From contig DF237610.1 in NCBI GenBank assembly GCA_000708835.1, positions 1 to 39,858 on the forward strand: a stretch of DNA of 39,858 nt, read 5' to 3'. Of this stretch, positions 1-12,800 are shown piece after piece. Position numbers and translations under genes: made by a program. The notes under the pieces were generated by a model. The model saw only the letters and a list, made by a program, of their open reading frames with translations, ran no database searches and was not told where the DNA came from. Positions within the stretch are counted from its first letter, which is position 1, and each line of letters starts with the position of its first letter. The stretch is from Klebsormidium nitens (lineage: Eukaryota; Streptophyta; Klebsormidiophyceae; Klebsormidiales; Klebsormidiaceae).

Positions 1-2276
1 TATGTGGATTCAATGGTCTTATCTCTTGACATGGCTTTCTGATCGTGGATGAGACGTGATCAACCCATATCGAGGGCAGAGACGTTGAGACGTCTTCTCG
101 ACATGGCTCTTGTGATTTCATCAAGCGTAAAGAAGCAAGTGCCTTGCGAGGTGCGAGTCTCGAGACTCTTTGACTGAATATGGAGCCTCTTCGTGAGTCC
201 TAACTAATCAGTCTTTGGGAAGAAGGCACGAAGACGCAATTTTTCTGAGAGGCGCTCTTGCTGAGGTGATCCCAAGGCGTGCTGAAAAGCTTCGCATGGT
301 TTCCGCACATATGAAGTAGACAGGCAGCGTGTAAACCCTGTCCAACCGTCACAATACCCGAAAATTACGGAAACCCTAAAACCCTATGGTCCAATTTTGC
401 AATTTTTGCAGATTCTAAATAAAGCTCGCATAAGCCCTTGACCCCAGTACGGACGGTACGGTATTGCGTTTCCTGCCCTTGCCATTCGCGACCGGAAACC
501 TGAACTTCTTGCACTGTTGTTGAAAGCGGTACATGCATCGATCACGTCATTGATGCATGCAACTTAAGGTGCTACTTCTATATAAAACTAATGTATCGGT
601 TAAAAGTATTTCATATATAGGGTTTTTTCACACAAGGCTTTCTACATTGTGTGTATATTTATATAATAGTGGATTCCTTATATTGTTGCATGCATAATCT
701 CCACATCTAATGTTCCATGGCTCTAGCTAGCGCATGACAAATCAAGAGGCCGAGCTAGCTTCAAAAATCAATAAGTACGTAATTAGTGTCTAACTTAAAA
801 ACATTCGGACTCGAAATCGATCGATCGCCGCACGGTCGAAATTTATATCGATCGATAATTTCGATGATCATGCATTTGAGCTGATTCGTCGGAGATATGC
901 GCAACGATCGATATTATATATAACCTTAATTATTGCAATCAAACTTGAAAGTATTTGAGGCGGTCCCCGGGCCATTCAATAATCTAATACATGCATGCCA
1001 TGATGCATGCGAGCCGCGGCCGCGGGGAACTTAGATTTGGATTGAACTTACTGAGCACCGTACAATGAAGAACCTCAATTTAGAATCCGACGATCAAATT
1101 ACTGCAATTGCATATATGGATTGACGCCCGACAGTTTGCAATCAATGCTTATACTAATTAAAAAGTAACGCGCGGCAGCTAGGCTAGCTTATAAGTACAT
1201 GGGCCCAGTGAGGCTAGAAACTTCTGACTCGATCTATCGTTTAGTTAGTATTGCATGATCTTCAGCATGCAGCAACCGATCGATCCGGTGGCATTGTATT
1301 AAGTGAATTACTTATATCATCATGGCATGCATCTAGATTCGAGATCTGAGCGTCTTGCAATCGCGGCGCCATTCGTACATGTGTGGCCGCGCGCGGGCCG
1401 GCGGCATTGTATACACTGTAAGTTAATGTTACTCGATCAACGATAAATTTGATTGCATGAAACTTAGTCGAAGCGTTGTGGTGGTTAATTGATGCTCGAC
1501 ATGCCGGACTAAGCTAGTATAGGCTGTAGTTCTAACATGCACGTACCATCACAGCAGCCTAAGGATCATGGTACACTGCATGGGCCCATCGCTGTGATTG
1601 TTATCTACATTATATACTAAGACCGCTTCAATATGCAATCTTGGCAGCGGCCTTGCCAATTTTACACAAAGTTGACTAACTGTGACATGAAGATCTGTCA
1701 AGTCATTCAGTCACCAAAGTTACGGCAAAATCAGGCCAACCCGTTCAAATGACCTGTCCCGCCGTATCCGACTATCTCCTATATTCACCATTTTCCGAAG
1801 CGGACTTTCAATTGCATGGTGCATTTGCAGATACTACAGATGGCTAATTCCGTTGATGCACCTTCCCACCTTCAAATGGTAACAGGATAGTTGCAGCAGA
1901 TTCAGATCCTCCATCTTGTCACTGAAGATATCTAGTTACAGCTTTGGTCTTTCACCGTTTGAAATTCTCACCTTGATCAGTGCCATCGACTTGTTCCGAT
2001 TTGGGAGGCTAATGGTCGCAACTCGTCTTCCAAAGTTCTATCGGAGGAGCTACCTTTAAGGGTTGCGCCTGACGCCACCGCTACGATTGCTCTAGATTGG
2101 CACGCATTCCCTCTGATCTCGCGGTTGAATAAGACTATTAAATTCTACAGGGGCCGCCAGCATGCTACCAACACAAGCTTGATGCTGCCCTCTAGTTCCT
2201 CTCATTGTATGTACATCACACATCCGCGTGCTTCTCAAACTCTGGTTTGCAGTTTCGAAATTTGACGGCTTTCGGG
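1..2276. other. Intergenic spacer downstream of the kinase gene, no gene seen
   Basis: No reading frame with coding character or splice pattern is visible. From about 500 to 1650 the sequence is AT-rich and crowded with self-complementary words: CGATCGAT, ATGCATGC, GCTAGC, TATATA and CCGCGGCCGCGG-like stretches. From about 1650 to 2276 it is plainer and should include the 3' UTR of the minus-strand kinase gene, but I see no certain polyadenylation signal. No tRNA or rRNA was recognised. Confidence 0.6.
371..385. repeat. Short telomere-like (telo-box) motif
   Basis: The stretch reads AAACCCTAAAACCCT, close to two units of the plant or green-algal telomere repeat. AAACCCTAA is also the plant telo-box promoter element. 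It is too short to be a telomere, and whether it acts as a regulatory site here is unknown. Confidence 0.35.
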
Positions 2277-5200
2277 CTATTCGTCGAGGTCTTGCAAGAA
2301 CTCCGACTCATGTAGACGAGCAAGACATTCTTCCCAGCTCGGCCGTGAAGCTGGCGACTCGGAAAAGCAATCTGCACAGTCACACAAAAACAGTCTTTGA
2401 ACATCCGATCTGAGCGCCGGAAGCATGCAATCGTCGAAATGCCGGATGTTCCTCAAAGCCGAACGTCTGCTCATAATGCGGCTTAATCGGTTGCGAGCAA
2501 CTGTAGCATCCCGGACTTGGCGGCCAGTGAGAGGCCCACTCCACTGAGCAGCGGCGCTGAGCGTACGGGGCAGAGGGCCCGGATGTGATCGGTGCCCACC
2601 TGCGACGAGCTTGCCGAGCACGCCCGGCGGTGGGGGCAGACGCGCGCGCTGGGTGGCAACAGCAGCGACCACCTGGTGCGGCTTCAGGCCTTCCCAGGGC
2701 CGCCGCAGCGTGCTCATCTCCCACACGATCACGCCAAAGCTGAAGACGTCGCACTTGTACGTGGCCGCCTCAGAGCGCAGCAGCTCGGGCGCCATCCACT
2801 CGGGCGTGCCCACCGCGGCAGCGCCTGGCTGGCCCGCGTCAGCGGCGAGGCGCGAGAGGCCGAAGTCGCAGATCTTGACGGCCCAGTGCTTGTCGACGAG
2901 GCAGTTGGCGGACTTGAGGTCGCGGTGCACGATGTTCATGCGCTGGATGCACATCATGCCGCGGCAGATGTCGCGCAGCATCTTGAGCCGCCGGCGCAGG
3001 CTCAAGCGAGGGCCCTGCCCGCTGGCGTGGATGAGGCGGTACAGGCTGCCCATGTGCATGTACTCGGTGACCATGGACAGATGCGGGGCCTTGATGCACG
3101 CGCCCAAGAACAAGATCACTGCAACCGCGACACTTGTGCGTCAGCACGAGACGGGCCCTGGCAGAGCATGCAGGGCTGGCACAAGGCGTCTATGCAGGAC
3201 GACCAACTCGGGCGGCACAGGCAGGCAGGCAAGGGGCAGCGCACGCACCGTTGGGGTGGCGCAGGCGGCTGAGCAGGCTGATCTCGTTGCAGAAGTCGTC
3301 CATGTTGTCGGGGCTCAGGTCCTGCTCCAGCAGCAGCTTCACCGCCACCTCCGTGCCGCGCCAGATGCCGCGGAACACCTCGCCGAACGAGCCTGCACGC
3401 ACCCCCGGCCACCGTCACACTGGTATTCTTGGCAGGGGCAGATCACTGGCAGCAGAGCAGCAGGGGGCGGTCCCAGGCTTCAGCACCAGGCTGGTGCCAG
3501 GCCTGTCTGCCCAACGTGACGGAAGGACATGATTGGACGCAGTGTGCTGAAGCACTGCGCTCACCAACTCCCACCCGAATGCCCAGCTTGATTTCGGCAA
3601 AGTCGATGTGCCACTCCGGAAAGGGCAGCAGCTGCCTCTGCTCCAGCATGCTCGCCAGCTCCAACGCACTTTGCAGTGCTCGCCGCTCCTCCTTTCCCGC
3701 CTGCGACCCTGCCAGCACGCCCCCATCCGCCTGGCCCGGGGCGGGGGGGCCTTGTGGGCTCAGCGGCGCGGGCAGCAGCTGTGAGCTGGGGTGGGATGAC
3801 GGGGCATGGCGGCCCGAGAAGTCCGGAACAATCTGCTCCGCGGATGCCCCCCGGAGGAAAGCGCGGGCAGAGGACGGCCGGGGCTGGCAGTCGACACCCT
3901 GGCAGAGGGCGGAGGCGGGGCGATAGTCGATGCCAAGGCGGTCGAGGCGGTGCAGGAAGGTCTCCTCCGCAATGGGCGGAGGACTGCCTGGCACGCACGC
4001 GCGGCGACACCAGGGACAGCGCTGCGCGGCCACAGACCATGCAAAGTATGGTCAGGGAAGAGGAGGGGGGGAAACTTCCCGACGAGTTGTGGATCGGAGA
4101 TCTAGGCGCGGAGGAAGGGAATCGGTCAATTGCCAGAAGCCACAGTGGGCAAGCATACGGGCGAGCAGTCACAGCCGGCCACGCCAGCTCCTTTCGTCAC
4201 TCCAGGAACCGAGGAGCGTACTATTGAGACAAGATGCCGCTCTGCGCCACCTCAACCAGCTTCGCACTTCTCTCAAGCCTCCCCTGACGATGCGCAAGTG
4301 TAAAGAAGCACTAAAAGTGGCCCGCTCACAAGTGCTCGCAAAAGGATTTTTACCTCTGTCTCTGGCATCTCTCCTATGTGGGCGCTGCCGAATCGTTGCA
4401 GCCCGCCCCCGTGTGCCTGACGCTCCATTGGCGGCCGGCCCCCTGTGCGTGCGGCGTTGGCAGTGGGCGTGGCGCCGCTGGTGCTGCTGGCCGTCCCCGT
4501 GGCGCTTGGGGGCTCCTTGACCACGCTGTCGGACCGTCGGCGGCCGGCGCGCAGGCTCTCGTTCATGGCGCGCACAGCCCTGCGCACGTGCAGCACGGGA
4601 ACAGCTCAAAACGAAGCGGGCAGCAGCAGAGCGGATGGGGCCTTTCAGGGCCACCACAACAGGGGGCGGTCCGCTGGTTTAGGTGGGGTCATTGTTAGAC
4701 GAGGGCATTCCAGCAGCTTCAGTGAAAAGTTAGCCCATCAGATAAATTAGCCTAGGAGGCAACAGTGGAGGTTGGGGTCTAAATTAGGGTAACTACGAGT
4801 ACGCAGTTGCGGAAACTGAGTGTCTAGCATAGACTCTAGACATTGAAATCAGCCGACTGAAAGGTCTAGGCAACGTCCAACATGATCCGCGGGGCTTTCT
4901 TGGCGATGCTCAACGGGGAGGCCCGCTGCGGTGTACCTGACAACATCGTCGGTAACCTGGGGCACACTCCTGCGGGTGGCACGGCGATCGGCGGAGCTGG
5001 GTGAGGGAGTGCGCTGCGGGCGGGGGGGCACCATTGACTCGCTGGAGCGCTGCCGCACCAGGTGGCGGGCCAGCTCGCTTGCGCTGCTGCGATCACCACC
5101 AAACAAGGTGGGGCTCAGAGGCGAAGGAGGAGGGGAACGGCAAGAGAATGGTAAAAGGCATCCCAGGTCACTCTCGCTGCCTCCACCACGTGCAGCAGAG

Positions 5201-8200
5201 CGGGCGTGCCAGGCAGAGGGCACGCCAAGATTTACCTCTGCGCAGGCGAGCCTCCGCTGCTGGGCCGCCGGTCGTCGCCCTTGGCATGCGCGGGGCTCCC
5301 TCCCTGCCACTTGGCGCTGGCAGCAGGCAGCTCCCACGGCCCAGCGTGGGTGGCCACACGGGTGAGCACCCGAGGCGGCCGGTCGGGGCTGCACCACAGG
5401 GGCAGGCAGCGTGAAGGGCAGGGAGCAGAGCGGCCATCCAAATGGACAATCAACAGGGGAACCCGCAGTGACACTCACGAGCAGGCGAGGGCATGGTCCC
5501 AACCTGGAGTTTCGCAAGGGCGCTGGGCGTACCTCGTGACAGAGCAATGAGACGCGCTGTCATCGATGTCCACACTCTTCTTCCGAGAGCGCCGCCTGGC
5601 AAAAGGGGGCGGATGGCCATAGACAGCCTCCGGGCTGCAAAAATAAATATACGTCAAAGAATCTTAGAAAGCAATATGTCTGCAACAATGAAGCAAGACC
5701 ACCAAGCAGATTGCGAACAAATCATCAATCAAAGGACAAGAAAGAAAAGATCGGGAATCACCTGAGTGTGCAGTTGTCTCCCTCGTCCAGCAGGAAGCGG
5801 CGAGCACTGCCTAGCATTGATGCCGGGTGGATCCTCTGTGACAATTCTGGGCTGCATCACATCCACGAAGTCGCAACTCATATGCCTCTGTTGCGGACAA
5901 TAAAAAGCAGCAGAGCATGATGATATGACGAAGCAGGGGACTATGTTAGGACACAGCCAGGGGCGGTGCCTCGATATCTTGACCAACCGCTTTGCATGCC
6001 CACCCTGTTCGAAACCCCAGGATCGGATCTGCACACTGCTGACGTTTGGACATGTCACCTGGACGGCAGGCTGCCCTCCTCGGAGTGCACTCTTCGCCGC
6101 AGGTCTCGGGAGACCTCCGGACTGGTGGGAAGGCTGCTGGCTTCGAGCGCTGAGGTGCGCATGCGGCGGTGGGGCTGCGACCGCTGCTCGGGGCTGGACG
6201 ACAAACGCAGAGATCGTTGGGGGCCTTTGCTTACGAAGCCATTGCCTGCTGAGTCCCTGTATCCCGCTCAAAGCGCCTATCCGAAGAATAGCTGCAGTGC
6301 CAGATCGTAAAACCACAGCTGAGCCCCTCTCGATATGGAAAGGAGTGGATGTCTAGAAGGACAGGTGGCAAGCGAGAGCTCACCTTGACAAGACATGCCT
6401 CTCCATGTCCTGCCCTCGCCCTCGAGGCCCTGGCTCGCTAGGGGATGGGCTGCCTTGGAAGCGCCAAGGTGCACGAGGAGCCTCAGCATCCTCCAGGCCG
6501 TTAGGGCTGTGCACGCAAGCAGCAACACGTCAGCGTCCTCCACACATACCCGCAGCGAAAGGTAAGACTTTAACTTTACTCTACTAAGCTCCCAGGATAA
6601 AGGCAACGTATTGTGGATTACCCGAGTCCGCTAACATGCTAAACCTTGTCTGCTGCTGTACTTCTGAACCTGCTTCGCATTACGCCCAAGGAAGCTTACT
6701 TGCTACGCGCGGGTGGCACTTCTCCTGCTGTCAGTTTCGCATCGGGGGATAGGGTAAGCCCATACGCTGCGGCTGCCTGCGCCTGCTGCGCGGCCATGCG
6801 TTGACGATGCAAGCGCAGGCGAGGGCTGTCCAGAACCTCGTGCTCGGGGCTGCAGGAAGGGGGGCACATGAGTGGCGGCAACAGACAACATTGAGTGGCG
6901 GCACCAGACAGCAGAAAGCAGAGGAAAGGGAATGCATGAGTGGGGGCCCAACGACGATGTTGGAAGTTGCAGACATTTTAGCCTGTGATTCTGATTGACA
7001 AGCTGATGGCTCTACTGAGGCCTGAGACGGAGCGCCCATGCGGCCCACCTGTCTGTGGCCAGCGCCATGCCATACAGCGGGCTGTTGGGCCCCGAGTCGC
7101 CTGACTCGTACTCCATGGCTTCAGTGTCGCCGGCATGCCCCACATGATAGGTTAGCAGGGAGCGCGGGGAAACGGGGCGGAGGAGGCCGGGCTTCTTGAG
7201 TAGGTCCACCAGGACCTCCCCCCCGCGCTCCAGCAGCACCACCACCGACAGGTGCTCGTTGGGGCGCACCCCCGCCAGCGGGCTCAGCGGGACGGCCTCC
7301 ATCTGGAATCCCTGCAGATATCGAAGGCGCAGTGAGCAACCTCGTGACACCAGGCCCTATGGACTGAAGACAGGGGCAACGCCTTTTTGCATTTGTCTGG
7401 CCCCCACCTATGCTTGCCGCGAGGTATAACATAAGGCCCAAGACAGCAGTGGCGTGCCACTCAAGTAGGAACAAGGGAAGAGTGGGCATCCTGTTGCACA
7501 CTTACCATTATGAGTCTACTGTGGAAACCCAGCTCATCACATAGGTGCTTGAAGAGCAATGCTCGAGGACGGCATGCCCCGCGTTCAAGCTCCGTTAGAA
7601 GCACCACCGCTGGTACTGAGTCACTCCTTGGACGCCAAATGTTTACATCAAGTGCAGTGGAGGTGGTACTGCTGCGTTGGCTTATTGCCTCAGACATAGC
7701 ACCCCCATAGAAGTCGGCCACCTGCAACCGACGAAGAGCAGCGCCATCAAACAAGAACCAATGCGGATACACTGAGCATGACAGGACCAGCGCAAACTAT
7801 CACAAGCCCACACCCTCAATTGCCACATCCTAGTTTGTCGAAGGGCGTGTCTTACGATTTCTGCCAGCCTTTGCAGCTGCGCTTCCTGGGCGGCACGCGT
7901 CTTGGTGGCCTGGAGCACGGTGTGCGCCAGGTGCGCCAGCCGGCCCAGCTGCAGGTCCTGCTGGCGGTCCACCAGCAGCACATCGCCACTCAGGCCCCGC
8001 GGGGTGGCCTCCAGGCTAGCCAGAGACGGGAACGCAGCAAAGCGGGAGCGCATGTCCTCATTCTGTTCCAAAAAAAGGCAAGATCAAGGGCAGCGGAGAC
8101 TGCGCAGAGCCACTCCCGGAACAGTGGCAAAAAGTTCTTGTTGATCGGCGTTGACTGCCAGATGCGGAAGCAGGCAAGAATGTATGCCACCAAACTGCCG

Positions 8201-8824
8201 CAAAATACCAGTTGAGAATCTGCTCTTGGGTTTGTGAACTTCAGTACGGTGTAGAGCTTGCGACATACCGGGGTGATTGAGTAAAAACCATCTGGTATGG
8301 GGCTATCCAACATCCCAGCTTCCCAGAACGTCCTCGACAACTCCTCCCCAGTGCGACCAGAGGATGACACCTGCACAGCTCCGGAACGTGTGGGACCACC
8401 AAGGGCGACATCCGGCTGCACAAGACACAGGCGGGCCATGTGAGGCAGCCTTCAACATTACCAGCTTACTTCCCAGAGAACAAAAAGACATGTGACCAAC
8501 CGACTGCACGTTTTGGCACTTTCAACAACCTTGCTGCGGCGGTACGGACTTAGAAGCTGTAGTCTCACCTGAGAAGCTTGAGCCAACGCTGCTCTCACCC
8601 ATCCTGCAACAATGACAATTGTTATGGCTTGCAGGCGGTTTGAAGAAGCTGATTGAAGAGAATCTTCCAAACCCTATGTCATCTGCACATTGTCCAGGTA
8701 AACGGTAAATACTAGGAGCTTGCAGCAAGTCGCTCGGTTACCTAGACTTACCTGGCTCACCCAAAGGTTCGATCTGCGTCCCACTCTCCAAACGGGACTT
8801 GATCAGAGACAAAAAGTTGGACAT
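2277..8824 (-). CDS. EDR1: Raf-like MAPKKK of the EDR1/CTR1 type (EDR1 domain plus C-terminal protein kinase)
   Basis: Probable serine/threonine kinase acting high in a MAP-kinase cascade; land-plant relatives regulate defence, ethylene and stress responses. Exons: 8752-8824, 8569-8603, 8269-8415, 7856-8062, 7506-7721, 7049-7311, 6700-6849, 6384-6506, 6059-6193, 5762-5851, 5533-5634, 5236-5388, 4937-5113, 4354-4579, 3565-4021, 3249-3392, 2600-3118, 2277-2371. They total 3312 nt and all phases match. The ATG at 8824 opens MSNFLSLIKSRLESG. Residues about 40-270 are an EDR1 domain (DGFYSITP; RALLFKHLCDELGFHSRLI). A Ser/Pro-rich linker follows to about 830. The kinase domain shows the glycine loop GVGSFGEVF (850-858), Lys870 in VAVK, HRDLKSAN (catalytic Asp966), DFG (Asp984) and GTPEWMAPE (1003-1011), so all catalytic residues are present. 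It ends EFLQDLDE. Its start faces the kinesin gene. EDR1 versus CTR1 orthology is undecided. Exons 8 and 14 rest mainly on phase. Confidence 0.9.
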
Positions 8825-9346
8825 GGCCTTGCACACCTCTGACCTTAGCCACACCGCAACTTCAAATCAATGCACTGCATTTTGTCCCTCAAAATGTAGT
8901 GCACAAGCAGTTCCCGCCACCTTCTGTCACCTCCTCCGTCATCATGTCACCGCCTCAAAAATGAGCCCTCAGATATTGCCCAACTGCTCCTTCATATTTC
9001 TTAGGTACCTCCTAGTCCTACCTGGAATCCAAGTTCTACGTAGGTAGGAGCACACGCTGCAACAGCGCTGAAAGTTGCAGTGAAAGAAACCTGTCAGTGT
9101 CCTGCCCAGCTCAGCCTGGCTGCTTGGAAGAGAAGTGCAGCGGCAAGGTGTGCAAGCCCATGCAACAATCTGCAAACCCTAAGCGACTTCCCGGTGATCG
9201 TGACCGGGGTTGCTTTCAAGCGCCAGCTCCAGGTTGCGGGCTAAACTAAGATTGAAGGCCGGTACAATTGACCGGCTTCTTACCTTTGAAGCACCTGCCA
9301 CCTCAGGCCACCTCACTCAGCACTGGTCCTCACTGTGACTGGTAGG

Positions 9347-9556
9347 TACCGTACCAATTGTCTGGTTGGGCAACAATTAAATATTTTTTGACTTGCCCAA
9401 AAATCTGAATTGAAAATAAATTCCAATTAAGGATTTGCAGATCATTTTGCCCCGTAAAAAAACAAAACAAATGCATAAATGAAGCTGCCCAAAATCCCTG
9501 AGATACGAAATTAACTATTGGGCAAAAATTTGCCCAACCGGACAATTGGTACGGTA
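9347..9556. mobile_element. MITE-like element with 27-bp terminal inverted repeats
   Basis: Positions 9347-9373 and 9530-9556 are inverted copies with one mismatch in 27; the outer arm reads TACCGTACCAATTG. The 156-base interior is AT-rich and has no ORF. Each end also carries a small nested TTGGGCAA/TTGCCCAA pair (9366-9373 with 9393-9400; 9518-9525 with 9530-9537), so each end can fold on itself. The outermost bases at both ends are TA, which would fit a TA target duplication of the Tc1/mariner type, although they may simply belong to the repeat. It has no coding capacity, so it would be non-autonomous. Family unknown. Confidence 0.7.
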
Positions 9557-9563
9557 TACCGTG

Positions 9564-9601
9564 GTCAGCCTCAGCCTGGTGGGTAGGTCAGCCTCAGCCT
9601 G
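9564..9601. repeat. Short direct repeat, 15 bp x 2
   Basis: GTCAGCCTCAGCCTG occurs at 9564-9578 and again at 9587-9601, just outside the right end of the MITE-like element. It is followed by a further CAGGCCCAGGCCCAGG stretch. Confidence 0.6.
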
Positions 9602-9891
9602 AGGTTCAGGCCCAGGCCCAGGGGACGGCATGATGATCGGATGGGATGGGGCGTCTGCATTGGGCATGCTGCATCAGAAATGGCGGAGCTCAGGCTTGCT
9701 GAAGCCAGGGTAAACTTCAGGGCTCTCTGCAAAGTATGATTAGATCTCAATCTCGATGTGTAAGGGCTCCAGAAATACAAGTAGGTACACCGCTTCGTTT
9801 TGGAAAAAGACCACAGATGACATGCTTCCAACAGGGTATTTGTGATTGATCTTAGGCTGTTTGAGACGTTTTGTGGTCCACTTCTGTGAAT

Positions 9892-12800
9892 ATGGCAGGA
9901 AACACGCAAATAATAGAAGAGTCAGAAGGGGCGGCAAAGGGTGCAGAGATCGCTGTTCGTGTAGCAGTACGAGCTAGGCCGTTGCTTGCAAATGAGAGCG
10001 TGCAAGGTTATAAAGATTGCATCAAAGTCCTGGTCGACTCGCAGCAGATTCTTCTGGGCAAAGACAGGCCCTTTACTTTTGATCATGTATTTAGCACAGC
10101 AAGCACGCAAGAGGAGGTCTATATGACGTGCGTAAAACCACTTGTGGAAGCGTGCATTGCAGGTAAGATGCACTATTCCATCAGTCAAGTGGAGCTGATT
10201 TGTCTGAATGCAACAATAGCATCCAAGGTGCGGCTTGGAGGAGTTGCCCTTCATCGATGTTAAAAGCTTGCAGCGGGCCCAAGCTTGGGCCTAAATTTGC
10301 GTATGCTGGCACCTCCTTTCTTTTCCCTCGCTCAAACTCTCGTGAATGTCCCCAGGTTACAATACTACGGTGCTTGCATATGGACAGACCGGCTCAGGTT
10401 GGTGTACGGACCGTTCTTCGCAGCTCGTCATCTGTTTATGTATTAAGAAGAACTTTGAAAAGTCTGTGCTTCCATCAGGAAATCCACGTTTGAAAGAAGC
10501 CTCGACCTCTGTGCGCAGTTAGACCGAAACTTTCTTGAGCTGACAGCTCTCTAAATCTTCATACTAAACCTTCTCTTTCTACTCTAGCTTGTCGTCAAAG
10601 TAACTGAAGTAAGTGCTCAGTTTAGTCTGCTTTGTCCTCTGGTCTCAAGGTGATGGCTGAGTGCTTCTTGACTCTGTTAATGCATGGTGGCCGCTGATCT
10701 TGCTGATCTTGCAGGCAAGACGTTCACAATGGGGACTGCGAATTCCAGCTATGTTCTTGAGGAAGAACTGGGCGTGCTTCCACGAGCAATACGCCACCTC
10801 TTTGAATGCATTGAAGCAAGCAAAATGAAGGCAGAGTTTTTGGTGAGGGCATATACTGTGTCGTAGGCACCCCTTCACTGCGAATAATGGAAAGTCGATA
10901 CCCCCTTGACCACTCTCAATCAGTCCAATGTTCAAGCATTCTGCCATCAGGTAGCTAAGCTCACTGCACTGCATGGGTGGAGAGTGGAAGTGGAAATCTG
11001 GACACTCTAAGCCACCCTGCTGCCTTCCTCTCCAGATTCGATGTTCATTCGTGGAAATATACAACGAAGAGATCAATGATCTGCTACACCCTGAGGGCAA
11101 GCAAATAGCCATCCGAGAAGGTGCAAGTGGCGAGATTGTACTGGCTGGAGTTCGAGAAGAAGTGGTAAACTCTTATGATGATATGCTAAGGTGAGGTTGC
11201 TTGGCCTTGGCTGAGTATTCTTGTCAGGTAGCTGGACTGCAAGGATTCTCTGCTCATCGTGCCTACACACATTTGGCTGAACCCAATTTGTCAAACGGAA
11301 ACCAGCGAACATCATATGGTCGCATGTGAGCTCATCGGTGTGAATTGCTGTGCATCAGGTACTTGGAGACGGGAAGTGTGTCCCGGACCACTGGGAGTAC
11401 CCTGATGAACCAGCAGTCGAGCCGCTCGCATGCAATCTTCACGATAGTTGTTGAGCAACGCTTGATTGCTGATGAAGATGCTGGAGCCGGAACAGATTAC
11501 ATCACTGCAAAATTCCACCTGGTAAGTTTTGAAAGTCAGAGGAGGGAGGTTCTTCAAGATGGGGGGGCTGGTCCAAAAGAAACATCCACAAATACCTCTT
11601 CACCGATGGTTTACAATGGTGTTGGTGATGTATGACTAAATGTCGCACCACCGTTTGACATAGATTCTTTCATCTGTTACTGACCTTCACAATGTCCCTG
11701 TAGGTGGACCTTGCCGGCAGTGAAAGAGCAAAGCGCACGGGCGCGGTTGGTGTTCGGTTCAAGGAGTCGGTCCAGATCAATTGTGGGCTGCTGGCACTGG
11801 GGAATGTCATCAGCGCGCTTGGTGAGGCTGCCGTCAAATGAGAGTCCTTCTTGAAGAGGAGGGGGATAAGCATCAGAGACACTCGGGCAGCTGATTCGAT
11901 TTGATTGCTTGAGTTGTCGACGTGCAGCAATGGACCAGGCATGCCCCTCATCTCTAACGATCTTGTCTTGCTTGCAGGAGATGACAAGAAGCGGGTAACA
12001 CACGTCCCGTATCGTGAGAGCAAGCTGACGAGGATGTTGCAAGATAGCCTTGGGGGCAACAGCCGCACCTGCATGATCGCTTGTATAAGGTAAGGTTTCC
12101 TTCAATATCTGCACTCCCCTCATATAAGGGGAGGTTTCAGAACATCGTTCTCATGTTGCGACACGTGAATGCTGCCAGAGCAGGTACTTAAGAGGACGCC
12201 ATTTAAGCATCTGCTATCAAGCATCAGGTGCCCATCTGCCGGTTGTGCGTCCAAGCAGACTGCTCTGACCCGACACTCCGGTTAGTCTCTTCGATGGGCG
12301 CCAGAATTACTCCTGACATTCAGTATTCTTCTTTGATGCAGTACAGCGGATGTGAATTTTGAAGAGACCTTGAACACGTTAAAGTACGCGAATCGTGCTC
12401 GGAATATAAAGAACAAGCCAATTATAAATAGGGACCCTCAACAGGCTCTACTTGCACAGATGAGGAGTGAAATCCAAGTAAGTCTTGCAAAGCATGAGAG
12501 AGATCCTCTGTGGGCTATGCCTGTGCACCATTGTTCAGCTTGGCAGGCCAACCTGTGCACTCCTTAGGCTCTGATTATGCTTTATCTTTTCAATGCTGTT
12601 GGCATTGAATTTCATGCCGCAATCCCATACTGAACAAGCCAACCCCTGTCAGGCGCTTCAAATGGAGATTCTGCGCCATAGGGCTACAGCTATAGGAGGT
12701 TCCGTTGCCCCTGCGAATGGAGGGAAGATGGAACTGGGCGTGCCGCAGTAAGTGACTCCAAATGGAGTCTCCAGTATTCTGGAGTCAGACCAAAGTGCCT

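Larger units (their letters stand above)
8825..9891. promoter_or_regulatory. Divergent intergenic region between the kinase and kinesin genes
   Basis: This 1067-base spacer separates two ATGs that point away from each other, so it should hold both promoters and both 5' UTRs. I see no convincing TATA box. It contains a MITE-like element at 9347-9556, a short direct repeat at 9564-9601, and a small inverted pair TCCTACCT/AGGTAGGA near 9014-9047. It lacks the dense GATCGATC/ATGCATGC words of the spacers at gene 3' ends. Confidence 0.5.

Noticed and set aside
371-385. Telomere or interstitial telomere tract
   Set aside because: Fewer than two full units, with genes on one side and no degenerate copies around it; kept only as a possible telo-box.
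4849-5547. 232-codon minus-strand ORF in the kinase region
   Set aside because: Only its last part matches a real exon (4937-5113); the rest is intron and out of frame with exon 12.
6007-6022. Possible tRNA T-arm (GTTCGAAACC)
   Set aside because: No matching acceptor stem, D-arm or anticodon arm could be placed around it.
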